Assembly (NCBI GenBank): GCA_964624235.1
Contig: CAZUXY010000003.1
Span: 1 to 64,000, forward strand
Reading direction: 5' to 3'
Source: CAZUXY01 sp964624235
Lineage (GTDB): Bacteria; Spirochaetota; UBA4802; UBA5368
DNA: 64,000 bases
The notes under the pieces were generated by a model. It searched no databases, was not told the origin of the DNA, and was given only the letters and a program-made list of their open reading frames with translations. The position numbers were made by a program, and so were the translations under genes. Shown here piece by piece: positions 1-9,321 of the stretch. Numbering within the stretch: the first letter of the stretch is position 1; each line of letters starts with the position of its first letter.

Positions 1-2
1 TT

Positions 3-422
3 GAAAGAAAGGGTACCATTGTGGTAACCACCAGTATAGCCGGCATCGCTCCCCTTTACGGCCGTACCGGTTATTCATCGAGCAAGCATGCCCTCCATGG
101 TTTGTTTGAATCCCTGCGGACCGAGCTTGTCGATCAAAGCGTGCACGTCATGTTGCTCTGCCCTTACTTCACCGTTACCAATTTACAGGACAGGGCACTC
201 GATGGAGAAGGAAAAATTAATCTCAAGGAACGATCCCTCATAGGGAAACAGGCATCGGCTGAAAGCGTAGCTGAAGCAGTATACCGTGGTGTGCTGAAAC
301 GAAAACGCATACTGGTGCTCACTACCATGGGGAAAATTTCATATTATTTAAGCAGATTTTTCCCGGGTTTTTACGAAAAAAAGATGGCCGAAAAAATAAA
401 ACCCGAATTTATTGATGAATAA
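3..422 (+). CDS. Short-chain dehydrogenase/reductase, C-terminal part (5' truncated by window edge)
   Basis: The reading frame is open from the left edge, so the N-terminal NAD(P)-binding half lies outside the window. The visible part has the SDR beta-strand ending in TTSIAG and the catalytic YSSSK (Tyr-x-x-x-Lys) motif, followed by SLRTEL and a segment that normally closes over the cofactor. The C-terminus (YYLSRFFPGFYEKKMAEK) is aromatic and basic, as in SDRs acting on lipid-like substrates, so membrane association is possible. It ends 2 bp before the next gene, a TetR regulator, and is probably co-transcribed with it. Family certain, substrate unknown. Confidence 0.88.
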   Translation, partial: ERKGTIVVTTSIAGIAPLYGRTGYSSSKHALHGLFESLRTELVDQSVHVMLLCPYFTVTNLQDRALDGEGKINLKERSLIGKQASAESVAEAVYRGVLKRKRILVLTTMGKISYYLSRFFPGFYEKKMAEKIKPEFIDE

Positions 423-424
423 TT

Positions 425-1081
425 ATGGTTGTTACTATGGCGCTAAAAGAAAGGCGAATCAGAGAAAGGCAAAATCGACGCGACCAGATACTGGATGCCG
501 CTAAAACCCTTGTATTGGAAAAAGGAGTATTTTCAGTTTCAGTTCAACAGATAGCAGAAGCGTCAGAGTTGAGCGTCGGCACCATATATCTGTATTTCCG
601 CAGCAAAGAGGAGATATTCGCCGCTCTTCAGGAAGATATATTGACATTGCTCTATGAAAAAATTCAAGCAGCTGCTGGTTTGGGAGGCTCTTGCAGAGAA
701 AAGCTGGTCAACATAGTCGAGGCCTATAGGGATTTCAGTGTACGGCAGAAGCAATACTTTGATGTAATAAATTACTTCCTATCACCTTCAGACATTATAT
801 TCCCCCATGAATTGAAACACGAAATCGACCTACACGGCAATAAGATACTTTCACTGGTTTCTGGGGTAATCGAAGAAGGCATCACCAGTGGAGAGTTCGC
901 CAGGGTCAACTCTCACCGCTGTTCCATCATACTTTGGGGGACGATTCACGGTCTTATTCAGTTGCGCAAGATGGGAAATACTATGTTCAAAGACGAAAGT
1001 TTTGAAGACTTGTACGCTTACAGCGCAGAATGCTTTATTAACGGTTTTTCCGCCCATGCCGCGGTTCATTGCATGAAATAA
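425..1081 (+). CDS. TetR/AcrR family transcriptional regulator
   Basis: A 218-residue protein with a basic N-terminus and a TetR-type helix-turn-helix at about residues 20-65 (QILDAAKTLVLEKG, then QQIAEASELSVGTIYLYFRS). The C-terminal 150 residues are helical and variable, as expected for the ligand-binding domain. The gene starts directly after the SDR stop codon. ATG at 437 is an alternative start, and neither start has a clear Shine-Dalgarno sequence. It probably controls the SDR gene and/or the TldD/TldE genes that follow 25 bp downstream. The ligand cannot be read from the sequence. Confidence 0.9.
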   Translation: MVVTMALKERRIRERQNRRDQILDAAKTLVLEKGVFSVSVQQIAEASELSVGTIYLYFRSKEEIFAALQEDILTLLYEKIQAAAGLGGSCREKLVNIVEAYRDFSVRQKQYFDVINYFLSPSDIIFPHELKHEIDLHGNKILSLVSGVIEEGITSGEFARVNSHRCSIILWGTIHGLIQLRKMGNTMFKDESFEDLYAYSAECFINGFSAHAAVHCMK

Positions 1082-1106
1082 ATCCAATCAGTTCTTATGT
1101 CGCCCA

Positions 1107-2498
1107 ATGACAGAAAAAGAAAATGAACTGCTGAAATATCTGAGTAATAAGATCCTTAACCTTTCCTGTGATTTTGCGGAGATCCGTATAAGCACGGGGA
1201 TTGCCACGGTAATTGCACTGTCGGGAGATGATATTGATGTAATCTCTTCCGGTGACTTTACCGGGGGATCGATCCGCGTTCTGGACCGGGGAAGGTGGGG
1301 GTTTGTATCTTTTAACGACACAGGCTCTATCCCAACGGATATTGAACGAGCGCTTGAACTTGCTCGCAAGACCGAAGAGAGACAAGACTGTGGAGTTTGC
1401 AGTATTGCACCGGTTATTTTGAACCACACCATAAAAACAAAAAAAAATCTGAGCAGCATTCATGTTGCAGAAAAATTCAAACTGCTTGATTCATACAACC
1501 GCATATTAAAAAATGCGTCCCATATACAGACCACACGGTCCATGTATCGAGACACCCTGTCAAATACACGTTATTTCAACACTGAAGGTACCACGGTAGA
1601 ATACGAAAAGTCCTTTTGCGGAATATCACTGACGGCTGTTGCAAAGGACGGTTCAATTGTACAGCCCTATTCGGATTCCATTGCCGGATACGGCGGATAT
1701 GAAATGGTCGAAAACCAGGAATCTCGTGCTGAAAAGGTAGTTAAGACTGCGGTAGATCTATTAAAGGCGGTACCTGTATCCGGGGGCAATTATGGCATTA
1801 TTATTGATCCCCGTCTGGCGGGCGTATTCATACATGAAGCATTTGGACATTTGTCAGAGGCAGACTTTGTGTATGAAAACGAAACCATGAAGAAACTCAT
1901 GATGCTGGGTAAAAGAATCGGGCCGGCAGAACTGAATGTCATCGACGATGGTACTGTTTCAGGTCTTCCAGGGTTCGTCCCCATAGACGATGAAGGGATC
2001 CCCTCGCAAAAAACCCATCTGATAAAGAACGGTCAGCTCGCCGGCAGGCTTCATTCCCGGGAAACCGCATTCAGAATGAAAGAATCCCCGACCGGCAATG
2101 CCCGTGCGATTTCTGTCATGCACCAGCCTATAGTAAGGATGACAAACACCTACATCGATAACGGAACAAGAAGCTTCGAAGAGCTTCTCGATTCTCTGGG
2201 AGACGGGCTCTATGTCTGTGATGCACAGGGAGGCCAGACCAACCTGGAAATGTTTACTTTTTCAGCCGGTTATGCACGCGAGATCAGGAAAGGTAAAATC
2301 GGCAGATTGGTAAAAGATGTAATGCTTTCGGGGAATGTGTTTAAAACCCTGGACAGCATCGAGAGTATTGCCGACGATCTTCAAATGTTCGGTGGACTGG
2401 GCGGTTGCGGAAAACGCGGACAGTCGCCTTTACCCGTATCTTTCGGAGGGCCGCATTTGCTGGTCAGGGACGTTCTTATTGGAGGATCCGGGCAGTGA
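1107..2498 (+). CDS. tldD: TldD-type metalloprotease (TldD/PmbA family)
   Basis: A 463-residue protein of normal length for the family. The metal-binding HExxxH motif is present as HEAFGH at residues 243-248, which marks the catalytic TldD subunit. TldD forms a heterodimer with TldE/PmbA that degrades unfolded peptides in the cytoplasm; in enterobacteria it matures microcin B17 and degrades the CcdA antitoxin. The stop codon overlaps the GTG start of the next gene (GTGA), giving a two-gene translational unit. No peptide substrate gene is visible nearby. Confidence 0.88.
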   Translation: MTEKENELLKYLSNKILNLSCDFAEIRISTGIATVIALSGDDIDVISSGDFTGGSIRVLDRGRWGFVSFNDTGSIPTDIERALELARKTEERQDCGVCSIAPVILNHTIKTKKNLSSIHVAEKFKLLDSYNRILKNASHIQTTRSMYRDTLSNTRYFNTEGTTVEYEKSFCGISLTAVAKDGSIVQPYSDSIAGYGGYEMVENQESRAEKVVKTAVDLLKAVPVSGGNYGIIIDPRLAGVFIHEAFGHLSEADFVYENETMKKLMMLGKRIGPAELNVIDDGTVSGLPGFVPIDDEGIPSQKTHLIKNGQLAGRLHSRETAFRMKESPTGNARAISVMHQPIVRMTNTYIDNGTRSFEELLDSLGDGLYVCDAQGGQTNLEMFTFSAGYAREIRKGKIGRLVKDVMLSGNVFKTLDSIESIADDLQMFGGLGGCGKRGQSPLPVSFGGPHLLVRDVLIGGSGQ

Positions 2499-3790
2499 TA
2501 CCGAATATGCTTTCTCCCCTTAAAAACAAATGCCGCTGGTTCGACTGTATAGAAATCGAGAGTACCAGTATTCCGATTTCATTTAAAAACAACCGTATAT
2601 ATTCTTTACTGGAATCTCGAAACCATGGGTTCGGCATACGAGTGAATAAATCAGGTAAAACCGGTTTTTCCTATACCAATCAACCGGCGCACCTGGCAGA
2701 AACGGCAATGAGGGCGATTGACCTTGCTCTTTTCGGCGACCGAGAGGAATTTTCCCTCCCTCCGAATCCACCTTCGCTATTATTCGAACCCTATGATCCC
2801 TGCATTGAAACAGTCAGTATCGACAATGAAATTCTGAAAGGAAGAGGACTAATCGACACCCTGATCGCCGAGTTTCCCGCACTTAAGGTTGATTGCGGTA
2901 TTGCAGTTTCAAAAGGCAAAAACCGTATAATCAATTCATCAGAATTCGATGTGAGTTACCAGTATTCCCGTTATTCGGTGTCAGTGAACGCGACATATAC
3001 TTTTCCCGACGGCTCAATTCTGAGCGTCGGAGAAGGCTTCAGCCGTCAAGGACCCGCTGATTTTTTTGATTTAGCCGATATCCTCATACGGAAACTCAAT
3101 GACGCACTTACCGTCAGGAAGACGACGGGCGGCAGAGTACCGGTGCTCTTAACCCCTAAGGCTTTCGCAGGTATGCTTGGAATACTCACGGCGGGGTTTT
3201 CGGCCAGAAACGTATACAAGGGCATATCTCCTTTTGCTGATCAAAGGGAGCAACGCGTTTTCAACGATTCAATTACCCTTATAGACGATCCACACCTTGA
3301 CAACTCCCCCTTCAGTTATCCCTTCGACGATGAAGGCGTGCAGGCGCAGACCAAACCCATAATAGAATACGGAGTAATAAAAAATTTCGTAACCGACCTT
3401 AAACACGCTTCACAACTGGGACTGGTGCCCGGAGGCAACGGCATGAGGGGATATTCAACACCTCCTTTCCCCTCCTTCAGTAATATAGTAGTCAATGCCG
3501 GTGTAACAGGACTTGCTGAAATGGAATCATCGATAGACAGGGGAATAATCGTGGACCAGTTTATCGGCCTGGGACAGTCCAATACCCTTACCGGGGATTT
3601 TTCCGCGAACATGGACCTTGCTTACCTTGTTGAGAAAGGAAAAATCACCGGCAGAATCAAAGACTGTATGCTTACAGACAATCTTTTCAACCTGCTGGCC
3701 GATGAAGTCATCCTCAGCCGGGAGCGTGAAATCCACGGGTCGACACTTTTACCTTCTATTCTGTTACCCTCGGTAAACCTTATCGCGTGA
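2495..3790 (+). CDS. pmbA: TldE/PmbA-type protease partner subunit
   Basis: I place the start at GTG 2495 because GGAGG lies 9 nt upstream at 2481-2485 and the codon overlaps the tldD stop in the common 4-bp GTGA arrangement. ATG 2507 is an alternative. The resulting 431-residue protein aligns along its length with TldD/PmbA proteins (RNHGFGIRVNKSGKTGFSYTN near the N-terminus, late segments DDEGVQAQTKPIIEYGVIKNF and GDFSANMDLAYLVEKGKITG). It lacks the HExxxH motif, as TldE subunits do, and is expected to act only in complex with the upstream protein. Confidence 0.85.
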   Translation: MIPNMLSPLKNKCRWFDCIEIESTSIPISFKNNRIYSLLESRNHGFGIRVNKSGKTGFSYTNQPAHLAETAMRAIDLALFGDREEFSLPPNPPSLLFEPYDPCIETVSIDNEILKGRGLIDTLIAEFPALKVDCGIAVSKGKNRIINSSEFDVSYQYSRYSVSVNATYTFPDGSILSVGEGFSRQGPADFFDLADILIRKLNDALTVRKTTGGRVPVLLTPKAFAGMLGILTAGFSARNVYKGISPFADQREQRVFNDSITLIDDPHLDNSPFSYPFDDEGVQAQTKPIIEYGVIKNFVTDLKHASQLGLVPGGNGMRGYSTPPFPSFSNIVVNAGVTGLAEMESSIDRGIIVDQFIGLGQSNTLTGDFSANMDLAYLVEKGKITGRIKDCMLTDNLFNLLADEVILSREREIHGSTLLPSILLPSVNLIA

Positions 3791-4061
3791 ATCCATGTAA
3801 CTATACCCTGCTGTCATTTCCCAATAAATGAACTTCAACTTGACATTTTTCATTTAATGCAGTATAAAATTATTTTTACATCAGATACAGAAAAAGCTTA
3901 TAGAAAATAAACGGATATACGCGACCAAAAGATTTTGAGCAGTTACATGGGTATATTCAATGGCCGCATAGCAGGTAGCAACTGTCAGAATGTGTTCTTA
4001 TTTCTTCTTTCATCATGAATCAATGTTGTTATAGTTTCTCTTTCCAGGGAGGCATCGCGAA

Positions 4062-4490
4062 ATGAGAACAATCAGGTTTTTTCTAGTTATTATGATCCTG
4101 GTTTTATCCGCTCCATGCATGCTGAATGAAGATTCATTGCTGAGTGCGGCACCGCATCCCGCATCCTGGCTCAACGGGACCTGGTCGGGAACCGGATTCC
4201 AGTTAAGTAACGGGAGCACGTGGACCATTCGTTTTTCCGCGAGGTATGCTGCAAACAGCTTTATAATCGAGTACCCGTCGCTTTCATGCGGAGGAAACTG
4301 GATTCTTTTAAGTTCTGATGCTCATATCGCAAAATTCACCGAAACAATAACCAGGGGCCTGGAATCTTGTATAAACGGCGGGCTTATCATTATCACTCGC
4401 ATCGATAACGACCATATAAGTTATTCATATTTTTCACATCCCGGTAAGGCCCTTGAAGCGTTTTCCACCCTCAGAAGAACAGGTAATTAG
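4062..4490 (+). CDS. Hypothetical secreted protein
   Basis: A 142-residue protein with a typical signal peptide: MRTIR, a hydrophobic stretch (FFLVIMILVLSAPCM), then a possible cleavage site near LLSAAP. A Shine-Dalgarno sequence (AGGGAGG) sits about 9 nt before the ATG. The mature part starts with WLNGTWSGTGFQLSNGSTWTIRF, which looks like a small beta-rich domain of the type seen in calycin-like secreted proteins. I do not recognise a family. It stands alone between the protease pair and the transporter gene. Confidence 0.6.
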   Translation: MRTIRFFLVIMILVLSAPCMLNEDSLLSAAPHPASWLNGTWSGTGFQLSNGSTWTIRFSARYAANSFIIEYPSLSCGGNWILLSSDAHIAKFTETITRGLESCINGGLIIITRIDNDHISYSYFSHPGKALEAFSTLRRTGN

Positions 4491-4607
4491 TAAAGTACCA
4501 TGCCTGAATAACGTTTTTATATGAGGAATCCTGTAGATTTGAGAAGCAAAAGCACTGGGTGATTCACACACATTTCATAACAAATTTCGTACTATTCTGG
4601 AGGAATC

Positions 4608-5882
4608 ATGTTAGATCAGAAAAAGACTATTTTGTCATGGGCAATGTACGATTGGGCGAACTCGGCCTTTGCGACCACGGTCATGGCCGGATTTTTCCCG
4701 TTATTTTTCAAGGCGTACTGGGCCGATCCTACAAATCCGACACAGAGCACCTTTTACCTGGGGATCGCAAACTCATCGGCGGCGGTGATTGTAGCTGCAC
4801 TGGCCCCTTTCCTCGGCGCTGTGGCCGACCGAGGTTCGGCTAAAAAGAAGTTCCTGCTCTTTTTCGCTTTTCTGGGAATAATCATGACAGGTGCTCTCTG
4901 GATGGTTGCCCAGGGCAACTGGGTACTGGCCGTAATCTTCTATGTAAGCGGCACGGTTGGGTTTTCAGGCGGTAACATCTTTTATGATTCCCTTCTGACA
5001 GGAATTGCCTCGGAGAAAAAAATCGATTACGCATCATCCCTGGGTTTTGCACTTGGGTATATCGGCGGAGGATTGCTGTTTCTGGTGAACGTACTCATGT
5101 ATCTGAAACCCGCCTCGTTCGGCATACCCGACGGGGCGACCGCCATCAGGCTTTCCTTTCTGTCGGTCGCCGTCTGGTGGGCGGTTTTTTCTTTGCCGGT
5201 TTTTCTTTTTGTAAAAGAACCCTTCCAGGAGAAAGCCGTAAGTTTTTTCGTTGCCGTGCGTTCGGGCTGGGGACAGCTGGTAAGCACCTTCAGGGAAATA
5301 CGTCACCTTAAAGTTGTTGGGTTGTTTCTCCTTGCCTACTGGCTTTATATCGACGGTGTCGATACCATCATAAGAATGGCCGTGGATTACGGGATGTCGC
5401 TGGGGTTCCCCAGCAGTTCGCTTATTACCGCTCTGCTGATGGTCCAGTTCATCGCTTTTCCGGCGACTCTGCTTTATCTAAAAATATCATCCCGGCTGGG
5501 GACTAAAAAAGCGATCATGGCGGCTATCGGAGGATACATAATCATCACCATCCTGGCTTATTTTATGACCACCCAGATACACTTTTACATCCTTGCGGCA
5601 GCCGTCGGTCTGTTCCAGGGAAGCATTCAGGCATTGAGCCGCAGTTTTTATGCTCGAATAATACCCGCAACTAAATCGGCGGAGTTCTTCGGCTTTTATA
5701 ATATGCTGGGCAAATTCGCCGTTTTTTTTGGACCCGTAATGATGGGATCGGTTACCTATTTTACAGGAAACGCCAGGTTAGGGGTTTTTTCGATTATAAT
5801 CCTGTTCCTGCTCGGCGGATATCTCCTCAGCAGGGTCGACCTCCAACAGGGTGAAAAAATTGCGAAGGAATATCTTGTCTGA
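4608..5882 (+). CDS. MFS transporter, UMF1 (Atg22-like) family
   Basis: A 424-residue, twelve-helix membrane protein preceded by GGAGG at 4598-4602. The N-terminus carries the family hallmark SWAMYDWANSAFATTV followed by GFFPLFFKAYW. The mid-protein loop and the second half (RLGTKKAIMAAIGGY, QALSRSFYARIIPATKSAEFFGFYNMLGKFAVFFGP) also match bacterial UMF1 proteins. Yeast Atg22 exports amino acids from the vacuole; substrates of bacterial members are mostly unknown. It lies 45 bp before a PLP enzyme of sulfur amino-acid metabolism on the same strand, so an amino-acid role is a reasonable guess. Confidence 0.88.
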   Translation: MLDQKKTILSWAMYDWANSAFATTVMAGFFPLFFKAYWADPTNPTQSTFYLGIANSSAAVIVAALAPFLGAVADRGSAKKKFLLFFAFLGIIMTGALWMVAQGNWVLAVIFYVSGTVGFSGGNIFYDSLLTGIASEKKIDYASSLGFALGYIGGGLLFLVNVLMYLKPASFGIPDGATAIRLSFLSVAVWWAVFSLPVFLFVKEPFQEKAVSFFVAVRSGWGQLVSTFREIRHLKVVGLFLLAYWLYIDGVDTIIRMAVDYGMSLGFPSSSLITALLMVQFIAFPATLLYLKISSRLGTKKAIMAAIGGYIIITILAYFMTTQIHFYILAAAVGLFQGSIQALSRSFYARIIPATKSAEFFGFYNMLGKFAVFFGPVMMGSVTYFTGNARLGVFSIIILFLLGGYLLSRVDLQQGEKIAKEYLV

Positions 5883-5927
5883 TACGGAGTGTTACACAGA
5901 TCTGTTTATAAATTCCTGGAGAATATA

Positions 5928-7148
5928 ATGAGAGAGTATTTCAACAGAAACTGGGGACTGCACACCAGATGCGTGCATTCCGGGGAAGGTATCGATACCG
6001 ATACAAAGGCCATAAGACGGCCCATACATATGGCGAATTCCTATGAACTCCCTCTGAATTTTGAAGAGCTGTTAAAAACACTTTCATTCGATTATCTCGA
6101 TAAGTGGGAATACACCAGGGAACACAGCCCAACGCCGCGTTACCTCGAGGATCGACTCGCTCTCCTTGAGGACGGCGAGGACTGTATAGTAACCGCATCA
6201 GGAATGGGAGCAATCGCCGCGGTTTTATTCACCCTGCTGAACAAGGGAGACCATATCGTTTCTTCCGAAGTCTGTTATACCGGGACGCAGAAGCTCCTCG
6301 GTTATCATTTTCCCAGATTCGGTGTTAATGTCACACAGGTGGATACCTCGGATACCAGTGAAGTCACTGCCGCGATACGTCCTGGAACCAAGGTAGTCTA
6401 TGTGGAAACACCGGGCAACCCCATAGTATCGATCAGTGATATCGAAGCCATCTCCAAATCCGCACATAAGGCGGGCGCCGTGCTGGTGGTTGACAGTACC
6501 TGGTCCGGACTCATGCTGCAGAAACCCCTGACCCTGGGTGCCGATGTCGTTATCCACAGCGCTACCAAGTATATCAACGGTCATGGAGATTCGCTTGCCG
6601 GAGCGGTTATTGGAAAAAAGAAATTCCTGGCCGACGTTCGAGAATACGGGATTGTTCATCTCGGAGCCTGTATCAGCCCGTTCAACGCCTGGCTGGTGCT
6701 GAGGGGCTCGGTCACGCTGCCCCTGCGGATGCAGAAGCATTCGGAAAACGCGATGAAGGTTGCCGCCTTTCTTGAAACTCATCCAAAGGTCAAATCGGTA
6801 TGTTATCCCGGTTTGAATAGCCATCCCTCACACGAACTCGCAAAAAAGCAGATGAGCGGATTTTCAGGCATGCTCACCTTCAATCTGCACGCCGATATGA
6901 TGGAGCATTTCCGGTTGCTTGAAAGACTGAAGCTGATCACTTACGCCGTATCGCTGGGGCACGACCAGAGTCTGATCTACTATCTTCCTACTGAATTTTT
7001 CTTTCAGGACATGGTGGTAATGAATGAAAAGCAAAAGCAAAAATATTCAAAAATCATGGGGGAGGGAATCTTCCGTTTGAGTGTGGGAATCGAGGATGCG
7101 GAAGACATAATAACGGATCTGCAACAGGCGCTTGAACAGGTACCTTAA
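5928..7148 (+). CDS. PLP-dependent Cys/Met metabolism enzyme (cystathionine gamma-synthase/lyase family)
   Basis: The chosen ATG has GGAG 6 nt upstream; a GTG at 5889 would add 13 residues. The 406-residue protein shows the family core: YTREHSPTPRYLEDRLALLEDG, SGMGAIAAVL, ETPGNP, and the PLP-binding lysine in SATKYINGH. The loop that carries the special cysteine of methionine gamma-lyase (YGCT) reads YTGT here, so a classic methionine gamma-lyase is unlikely. Cystathionine synthase, cystathionine lyase and O-acetylhomoserine sulfhydrylase activities cannot be told apart from sequence alone. It is probably co-transcribed with the transporter upstream. Confidence 0.88.
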   Translation: MREYFNRNWGLHTRCVHSGEGIDTDTKAIRRPIHMANSYELPLNFEELLKTLSFDYLDKWEYTREHSPTPRYLEDRLALLEDGEDCIVTASGMGAIAAVLFTLLNKGDHIVSSEVCYTGTQKLLGYHFPRFGVNVTQVDTSDTSEVTAAIRPGTKVVYVETPGNPIVSISDIEAISKSAHKAGAVLVVDSTWSGLMLQKPLTLGADVVIHSATKYINGHGDSLAGAVIGKKKFLADVREYGIVHLGACISPFNAWLVLRGSVTLPLRMQKHSENAMKVAAFLETHPKVKSVCYPGLNSHPSHELAKKQMSGFSGMLTFNLHADMMEHFRLLERLKLITYAVSLGHDQSLIYYLPTEFFFQDMVVMNEKQKQKYSKIMGEGIFRLSVGIEDAEDIITDLQQALEQVP

Positions 7149-7342
7149 TGCCGTCATTGGATACTGATTAATTATCCCAGGATCATTATATTTATTAACA
7201 ATCAAATACTACCGGGACGGGACAGCGTTATACCGTAGTAAAAGAGTTAACCCTCTGATTAGAACACTATAAACCGTTTCAGATATTTTTTCTCTTACTG
7301 CTGTCCCTTTCCGAGTTTTTCTCCGGTAAATCAATTTTTCTT

Positions 7343-8935
7343 TCAGCCTTGCTCCCCCGGTGCAAAGAGAGAATTACCCCCATTGAACGAACGGTTCAGC
7401 ATCATGTCCACTACCTGCACACCATTCATCATTCCACCGTAGATACCATGGGCGAACTTGGGTTGAAAAAGGTTCTTTATCGGTGTTACCATGGGCAGTC
7501 TTTTGGGGCCGAACTGTGTAACCAGAGCTGCCATATCGTAGATACTTCCCGTAGGTGAACCGGAATAACGGGCATAGGTCGCGGGAGTTGAAATATCCTT
7601 CACCCTGATATGCTTTCCAAGTCCGGGAACGAAATACTTCTCAATAATACCTGTGAAAAAGGCGCTCCACCGTTCTTTTTCTTCATCATAACGCCTGTGG
7701 TCACTTTCACGCCATTCTTTCCAGCGGTTTATTCCGAACGGAACGCCGCGTATTATAACGGTATTCTTCATCCCCGTCGTGAGCGAGGGGCACACTACCG
7801 CGCTGTGAAAACACTTTTCAGTAAACGCTTCCTTACCCTGCAGGTACCCCTCGAATAGTTTTTCCGTGGTGCCCAGACCCGTGGACACTACGTTATAGGG
7901 ATAATCCAGATCCATGGATTTAAGATCAATATCTTCATCCAGACCCAGGCTGATGTTCAGCGAGGAGGGTGACATGATGATCCGGTCCAGACGGGAAACA
8001 AACTCAGAGGGCAGATTGTTCTCTCCGACCAGCGTTCTCATGGCAAGCATGGGATCCACCGTGGTCACTACACGTTCCGCACTTATGGTACCGTCGTCAC
8101 CCCTGATCTTAACACCCTTAACCTTTCCATCTTCCACCACGATTTTTTCCACCTCGGCCTTCAGCCTCAGTTCTCCTCCCAGTTCCTGAAACAACATGGC
8201 CATTTTTGCAGGCAGTTCATCATAAAATCCGTAGGGGCGAAAACAGCGGGTCATTGAAGATAACATTGCACCGGCAGTCAATACTGCTGATGACATGCTT
8301 GAAGGGACACCGGCGAAAGCACTGAATGTTTCAAGAACCTCACGTAGCGCCGGGTTTTTAATACCAAACCTGTCCAGAAGTCCCGTATAGGTTCTGTTGA
8401 GGTTAGCAATAACCTTGGGCGCGATAAACGGAGTCGCCAGTTTGTCCATAAGCGTCGGTATTACTTTCAGCTTGCGGACCTGCTGAAACATTGAGACCGA
8501 ATAATCCATCAACCGTTTTATTTTTACCGCATCATCCGGAAATACCGAGCACAGATATTCAGTAAAATTATCGGCACCTGTAGGTATCCGGTACTCGTCA
8601 ATCCCGTCATCACGTACCACAATCCTGCGCATAAACGTCCCGGTGTAAGGTTTAAGACGAATATCTATCCCGAGATAATCCAGAATGTTGACTACATCAG
8701 GCGTAAGCTGGGTGGTTTCGAATACATACCCCCCTCTTACAAAAGAGGTCACATATCCGCCAGTGTAGGGATTCTTTTCAACGATCAATGTTTTTTTGTT
8801 TTTGGTGTTCTTAAGCCACATGCAACCCGTCGACAAGCCACTGATACCGGATCCGATGATTATCAGGTCATACCGGTCTCTTCCTGTATAATTCGATGAC
8901 ACAGTGTTTTTAAAGAGACGAGTGGCGTCTGTCAT
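7343..8935 (-). CDS. FAD-dependent NAD(P)-binding oxidoreductase, phytoene desaturase/carotene isomerase-like
   Basis: A 530-residue protein with AGGAGG just upstream of its ATG. The N-terminal dinucleotide-binding fold is clear (DLIIIGSGISGLSTG, then TLIVEKNPYTGGYV near residue 60), and the C-terminus has the matching FAD-closing segment (YDMAALVTQFGPKRLPMVTPIKNLFQ, then GIYGGMMNGVQV). This is the phytoene-dehydrogenase-related family (COG1233), whose members desaturate, isomerise or saturate polyenes and retinoid-like lipids. No carotenoid genes lie nearby, so the substrate is open. It stands alone, with an empty 386-bp region upstream. Confidence 0.85.
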   Translation of the reverse strand: MTDATRLFKNTVSSNYTGRDRYDLIIIGSGISGLSTGCMWLKNTKNKKTLIVEKNPYTGGYVTSFVRGGYVFETTQLTPDVVNILDYLGIDIRLKPYTGTFMRRIVVRDDGIDEYRIPTGADNFTEYLCSVFPDDAVKIKRLMDYSVSMFQQVRKLKVIPTLMDKLATPFIAPKVIANLNRTYTGLLDRFGIKNPALREVLETFSAFAGVPSSMSSAVLTAGAMLSSMTRCFRPYGFYDELPAKMAMLFQELGGELRLKAEVEKIVVEDGKVKGVKIRGDDGTISAERVVTTVDPMLAMRTLVGENNLPSEFVSRLDRIIMSPSSLNISLGLDEDIDLKSMDLDYPYNVVSTGLGTTEKLFEGYLQGKEAFTEKCFHSAVVCPSLTTGMKNTVIIRGVPFGINRWKEWRESDHRRYDEEKERWSAFFTGIIEKYFVPGLGKHIRVKDISTPATYARYSGSPTGSIYDMAALVTQFGPKRLPMVTPIKNLFQPKFAHGIYGGMMNGVQVVDMMLNRSFNGGNSLFAPGEQG

Positions 8936-9321
8936 AACAGCCTCCTGATGTTTATGTTAAAAAAAGGATTGAAGCGCTGACAGTGATGGGTTGAGGAGCA
9001 ATGGAAGATAGTATATATTTATAACGACACCATGAAGAGCGTCAAGAAAAATAATACTGCTGGTTTGTTTCTCGGCTGTATGCACTTCAGAACCGCACCG
9101 GGTATTTTTTTTATCTATATCATAAATCGGAGTTCTTTCAAGATTATGAAAGTTGTAGTCTGAAGTAACAGTGAAAGCGAGCTGTCAGCATGAAAGCTTT
9201 ACACCGTGAACGCAGGGAGTATATCTTTAAAGGAAATTTTTGTTACCGCACGTTTGCCACTGATTTTTTTAACATCAGGTACTTTCAGTACATTACACAG
9301 TTCCGCTTTTTTCCCCCCAGC
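8936..9321. other. Intergenic region, upstream of the desaturase-like gene
   Basis: This 386-bp stretch separates the 3' end of the nrdG-like gene from the desaturase-like gene, both on the minus strand. It contains the ribosome binding site at 8941-8946 and an AT-rich part near 9000-9060 that may hold the promoter. I see no tRNA, no convincing hairpin terminator and no coding sequence. Confidence 0.5.

Noticed and set aside
7219..7307. Inverted GGGACAGC/GCTGTCCC arms between the PLP enzyme and desaturase genes
   Set aside because: The arms are 73 bp apart with no T-run. A chance match is likely.
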